Shown: positions 6,148 through 8,208 of the stretch, piece after piece | Numbering within the stretch: position 1 is the first letter of the stretch | How the letters are laid out: every line of letters begins with the position of its first letter | Origin: CAKQOE01 sp051892195 | GTDB taxonomy: Bacteria; Bacillota; Clostridia; Peptostreptococcales; Anaerovoracaceae | Assembly (NCBI GenBank): GCA_051892195.1 | Contig: JBJFFZ010000133.1 | Location: 1-8,208, forward strand | Length of the DNA: 8,208 nucleotides | Direction of reading: 5' to 3' | Notes under the pieces: generated by a model | Told to the model about the DNA's origin: nothing | Databases searched by the model: none | Seen by the model: only the letters and a program-made list of their open reading frames with translations | Program-made: the position numbers and the translations under genes

Positions 6148-6163
6148 GTATGTGATAACATAC
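6148..6163. promoter_or_regulatory. Candidate LysR-type operator dyad
   Basis: GTATGT (6148-6153) and ACATAC (6158-6163) form a perfect inverted repeat around GATA. ATAC and GTAT tetramers recur nearby (ATAC at 6127, 6140 and 6160; GTAT at 6148), which fits the multiple half-sites bound by LysR-type tetramers. The inner T and A are 12 nt apart instead of the classic 11, so the match to the consensus is imperfect. Confidence 0.45.
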
Positions 6164-6293
6164 ACCGTGAAAAATCCAATGCGTAAACAGAGGAACGTTA
6201 TGGGCGCTATCATAAAACGTAAATCCGCCTGTCTGCATGGAAACACATTTATCAAAGGAACACGCAGAATCCCATTAAATGAAAGGAATGCCT

Positions 6294-7202
6294 ATGAATC
6301 TGTTTCACATCCGGTATTTTTTAAAGCTTGCAGAGGAGCAGCACTACACAAAAGCAGCAGAAAAGCTCTGTATCACGCAGCCAAGCCTGTCCAACGCCAT
6401 ATCACAGCTTGAAAAAGAGCTGGGGGTCCGGCTGTTCGAAAAGGAAGGCAGAAGCATCCGCCTTACAGAGCTTGGGAAACAGTTTTATGACTGCGCCAGC
6501 ACCGCCCTGCAGACTCTGGACAGCGGCATCGAAACCCTTCAGCTTGCAGCCCGGGGGGACGGTCTGGTGCGGCTGGGTATTCTGCGAACTCTGGGTGTTA
6601 CCTTTATCCCCAATCTGATTGCCGATTTCAAAAAAGCATATCCTGACAACAATGTGGTCTTCACCATTGATTCCGGTATTTCCAACCAGCTTACGGACAA
6701 GCTGGAGCGCCGGGGCTTTGACATTGTCTTTGCCACCCCGCCCCATCAGGAAAATGCCTTTGACTGCGTTCCCGTAAGCAGTCAGGATCTTGTGCTGATC
6801 GTACCGGAGGATCATCCCCTTTCCGACCGGCACAGTGTTGATCTGCGGGAAACGCTGGAGTATCCTTACATCCACTTTAAAAAGCTGTCGGGACTGCGCA
6901 CGGTCATCGACGCTCTATACGAAAAAATAGATGCCAGGCCAAACATCATTTACGAAATCGACGAGGATCAGGTCATCGCCGGCATGGTATCCGCAGGCTT
7001 CGGCATCGCCATCGTGCCGTATATGGAAATCCTCCACCGTCTGAATGTCCGTATCCTTCAGATTTCCTACCCTTCCTGGGAGCGGCGCTTCTATATGATC
7101 ACCAACAAAAACTGCTGGCTGTCGCCGCCGGTATACAACTTCCGGCAGTTTGTGATGGAAAAATGCGCGGACAGCCTTTCTTCAAAAAAGAATTTCTTCT
7201 GA
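6294..7202 (+). CDS. LysR-type transcriptional regulator, probable activator of the shikimate operon
   Basis: A 302-residue LysR-family regulator. Residues 1-60 form the winged helix-turn-helix domain (MNLFHIRYFLKLAEEQHYTKAAEKL, with the recognition helix near ITQPSLSNAISQLEKELG), followed by a linker helix and the effector-binding domain from about residue 88 (VRLGIL) to near the end. The effector domain includes DIVFATPP and GMVSAGFGIAIVP, typical of the family. I chose the ATG at 6294 because AAGGA lies 6 nt upstream and the family starts this way; an in-frame ATG at 6279 would add five atypical residues. The gene is transcribed away from the operon, and its target is probably the divergent region with the 6148-6163 dyad. 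Shikimate or a related ring acid is the likely inducer by analogy with QuiR of Listeria (inference). It ends before a strong terminator. Confidence 0.92.
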   Translation: MNLFHIRYFLKLAEEQHYTKAAEKLCITQPSLSNAISQLEKELGVRLFEKEGRSIRLTELGKQFYDCASTALQTLDSGIETLQLAARGDGLVRLGILRTLGVTFIPNLIADFKKAYPDNNVVFTIDSGISNQLTDKLERRGFDIVFATPPHQENAFDCVPVSSQDLVLIVPEDHPLSDRHSVDLRETLEYPYIHFKKLSGLRTVIDALYEKIDARPNIIYEIDEDQVIAGMVSAGFGIAIVPYMEILHRLNVRILQISYPSWERRFYMITNKNCWLSPPVYNFRQFVMEKCADSLSSKKNFF

Positions 7203-7229
7203 CCCCACGCCGGCTCCCGCAAAGAGGTC

Positions 7230-7280
7230 AAAAAAAACGGCGCAGCCATAGTCCAAAAGCTATGGTCTGTGCCTTTCTTT
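7230..7280. terminator. Bidirectional intrinsic terminator after the regulator
   Basis: A 13-bp stem (GGCGCAG-CCATAG, 7239-7251, with CTATGG-CTGTGCC, 7260-7273; one G-U pair and one bulged T at 7266) has an 8-nt loop. It is followed on the plus strand by TTTCTTTA (7274 on) and is preceded by eight A (7230-7237), which read as a T8 run on the minus strand. It lies 36 nt after the regulator stop and can stop transcription in both directions. Confidence 0.88.
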
Positions 7281-7340
7281 ATACGTTGTTTCCAATATAA
7301 TCAGTATACGAAAAATTATGGATGTACACAATTTATAGAT

Positions 7341-7366
7341 AAAAACTATGCATGCATAGTTTTTTT
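7341..7366. terminator. 24-bp perfect palindrome with T-run, probable terminator for the converging exporter gene
   Basis: AAAAACTATGCA (7341-7352) is followed directly by its reverse complement (7353-7364). As RNA it forms a stem ACTATG/CATAGT with a CATG loop, extended by A-U pairs and ending in U-runs on both strands (T7 on plus, T5 on minus). It lies about 90 nt past the stop of the minus-strand exporter gene. It could instead be a protein-binding palindrome. Confidence 0.6.
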
Positions 7367-7410
7367 AGTACAGCGAAAATTCATAGCTGTGTTTTCTCTG
7401 CACCGGTGTC

Positions 7411-7428
7411 CGGCCGCGGCTGCGGCCG
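7411..7428. other. GC-rich hairpin between the converging genes
   Basis: CGGCCGC (7411-7417) and GCGGCCG (7422-7428) form a perfect 7-bp stem around GGCT, 25 nt past the exporter stop. There is no T-run on either side, so it is not an intrinsic terminator by itself. It could protect the 3' end of the exporter transcript. Confidence 0.4.
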
Positions 7429-7453
7429 CTAATATGAAAAACATAAACATTCG

Positions 7454-8208
7454 TTATGACTTCTTCTTTATTCCAAATAAAGCAATTCCTACCATGATTA
7501 ATGTTACTGCCGACATGGCAAGAAATGCAATATTTACTCCATGCATGGATGCGGCAGAGCCGTATCTGCTTTCCGCAGACAAGGCTGCTGATGCCATAAC
7601 CGCTACAAATACTGCAGAGCCAATGGACCCCGCCACGGTCCGCAGAGAGGTAAGAAGCGACGAAGCATCCGCCACTTTTTCTTTCTCAACCTGACTTGTC
7701 CCCCATGTCAGAAGCGGCATCATAAGACATCCGATGGATACATTCCGGATTACATTAAGAATGGCTGCCGCAATGAGAGGTGTCGACAGGGTGACAAAAT
7801 ACATCCCCCAGTTGCTGATCAGCAGGCAGAGGGAACCCGCCACATATAAGTTCTTTATGCCCACCCGGTCGTAAACTCTTCCGGCAAAGGGATTGATAAC
7901 AGCCGTTGCAACGGAACCCGGCAGCGTAACAAGAGCCGAAGTCACCGCAGAGTACCCCAGTACAGACTGGACATATAACGGCATCAGCACCGAACCGCCC
8001 ATCATAACCAGGTATAATAACATGCTTGAAATGACCGCCTGGGAGTATTCTTTTTTCTTCAAAATGCGAAGATCTAAAAATGCATCTTCGAGCTTCAGCT
8101 GTCTGGAGATAAAAAATACTGCTCCCAGTATTCCGCCTGCCAGGGGAAGTGCGGACATCAGACTTGTTATGCCGAAGCTTCCTATATTTCCGATTCCAAG
8201 TGTGATTC
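7454..8208 (-). CDS. DHA2-type MFS multidrug exporter, C-terminal part (start lies beyond the window)
   Basis: The frame is open from the right edge to a TAA at 7454, giving 250 residues. The in-frame ATG at 8158 is internal, since 16 more codons continue to the edge. It matches the C-terminal half of 14-helix drug:H+ antiporters (EmrB/QacA-like DHA2): DLRILKKKEYSQA in the loop before a helix, MPLYVQSVLGYSAVTSALV, LPGSVATAVINPFAGRVYDR (motif A-like in the second half), LRTVAGSIGSAVF and a short basic tail ending KKKS. About six or seven membrane segments are visible. The substrate is unknown. It converges on the regulator gene, is separated from it by two terminators, and is probably an independent unit. 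It might export an aromatic product such as protocatechuate, but nothing in the sequence shows this. Confidence 0.88.
   Translation of the reverse strand, partial: ITLGIGNIGSFGITSLMSALPLAGGILGAVFFISRQLKLEDAFLDLRILKKKEYSQAVISSMLLYLVMMGGSVLMPLYVQSVLGYSAVTSALVTLPGSVATAVINPFAGRVYDRVGIKNLYVAGSLCLLISNWGMYFVTLSTPLIAAAILNVIRNVSIGCLMMPLLTWGTSQVEKEKVADASSLLTSLRTVAGSIGSAVFVAVMASAALSAESRYGSAASMHGVNIAFLAMSAVTLIMVGIALFGIKKKS

Larger units (their letters stand above)
5816..6293. other. Divergent control region between operon and regulator (478 bp)
   Basis: No convincing protein gene lies here. The part near the regulator (about 6061-6180) is AT-rich and holds two inverted repeats and the candidate promoters listed separately. 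The part near the operon (about 5837-6060) is GC-rich and would be transcribed as a leader of roughly 280 nt. The leader has several short complementary stretches: a hairpin at 5918-5936 (CTG/CAG plus ACAT/ATGT with one bulge), a small hairpin around 5949-5959, and two long-range 6-bp pairs, GTCCTG (6009-6014) with CAGGAC (5934-5939), and GCCACC (6055-6060) with GGTGGC (5941-5946). They interleave rather than nest, so they would compete or form a pseudoknot. I recognise no known riboswitch. Confidence 0.6.

Noticed and set aside
6152..6412. Plus-strand open frame of 86 codons overlapping the start of the regulator
   Set aside because: It overlaps the DNA-binding domain of the LysR gene in another frame and has no homology signal.
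1..8208. CRISPR arrays, insertion sequences, tRNA or rRNA genes
   Set aside because: No regularly spaced repeats, transposase motifs, terminal inverted repeats with target duplications, or tRNA-like cloverleaf sequences were seen on either strand.

Overview
The window shows a compact catabolic-looking gene cluster for shikimate/quinate, probably from an anaerobic, gut-type member of the Bacillota (Clostridia-like). The base for that placement is modest: strong GGAGG-type ribosome binding sites, medium GC coding sequence with AT-rich control regions, and gene families common in that group. No rRNA or other phylogenetic marker is present, so the host is inference.

Layout. Six genes lie on the minus strand in one direction, read from right to left: an AroE/YdiB-type dehydrogenase (4949-5815), an MFS transporter (3621-4871), a shikimate kinase (3091-3615, 5 nt after the transporter), a xylose-isomerase-like TIM-barrel protein with the metal ligands of 3-dehydroshikimate dehydratases (2134-2979), a second AroE/YdiB-type dehydrogenase (1202-2074) and an Old Yellow Enzyme-type flavin oxidoreductase that runs off the left edge (972 to 1). 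A LysR-type regulator (6294-7202) is divergent from them on the plus strand. The 478-bp divergent region holds two inverted repeats, overlapping candidate promoters and a long GC-rich leader. Right of the regulator come two terminator-like hairpins. Converging on the regulator from the right edge is the C-terminal half of a DHA2-type (14-helix) MFS exporter (8208 to 7454), which probably does not belong to the cluster.

How the parts fit. The transporter would import shikimate or quinate; the YdiB-type enzymes would oxidise them to 3-dehydroshikimate or 3-dehydroquinate; the TIM-barrel enzyme would dehydrate 3-dehydroshikimate to protocatechuate; the LysR protein would sense a ring acid and switch the operon on. 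As I recall, Listeria carries LysR-controlled qui operons with nearly the same set (LysR, MFS, AroE-like, sugar-phosphate-isomerase-like, NADH:flavin oxidoreductase), so the core is a variant of a known theme. Less usual are the second dehydrogenase paralogue, the dedicated shikimate kinase (a biosynthetic enzyme) in the middle of the operon, the lack of a dehydroquinase in view, and the flavin reductase, whose natural substrate type (an enone) matches 3-dehydroshikimate and suggests a reductive branch. There is also unexplained RNA-level structure: a nested inverted-repeat element between the second dehydrogenase and the flavin enzyme (1029-1169), and hairpins at two ribosome binding sites.
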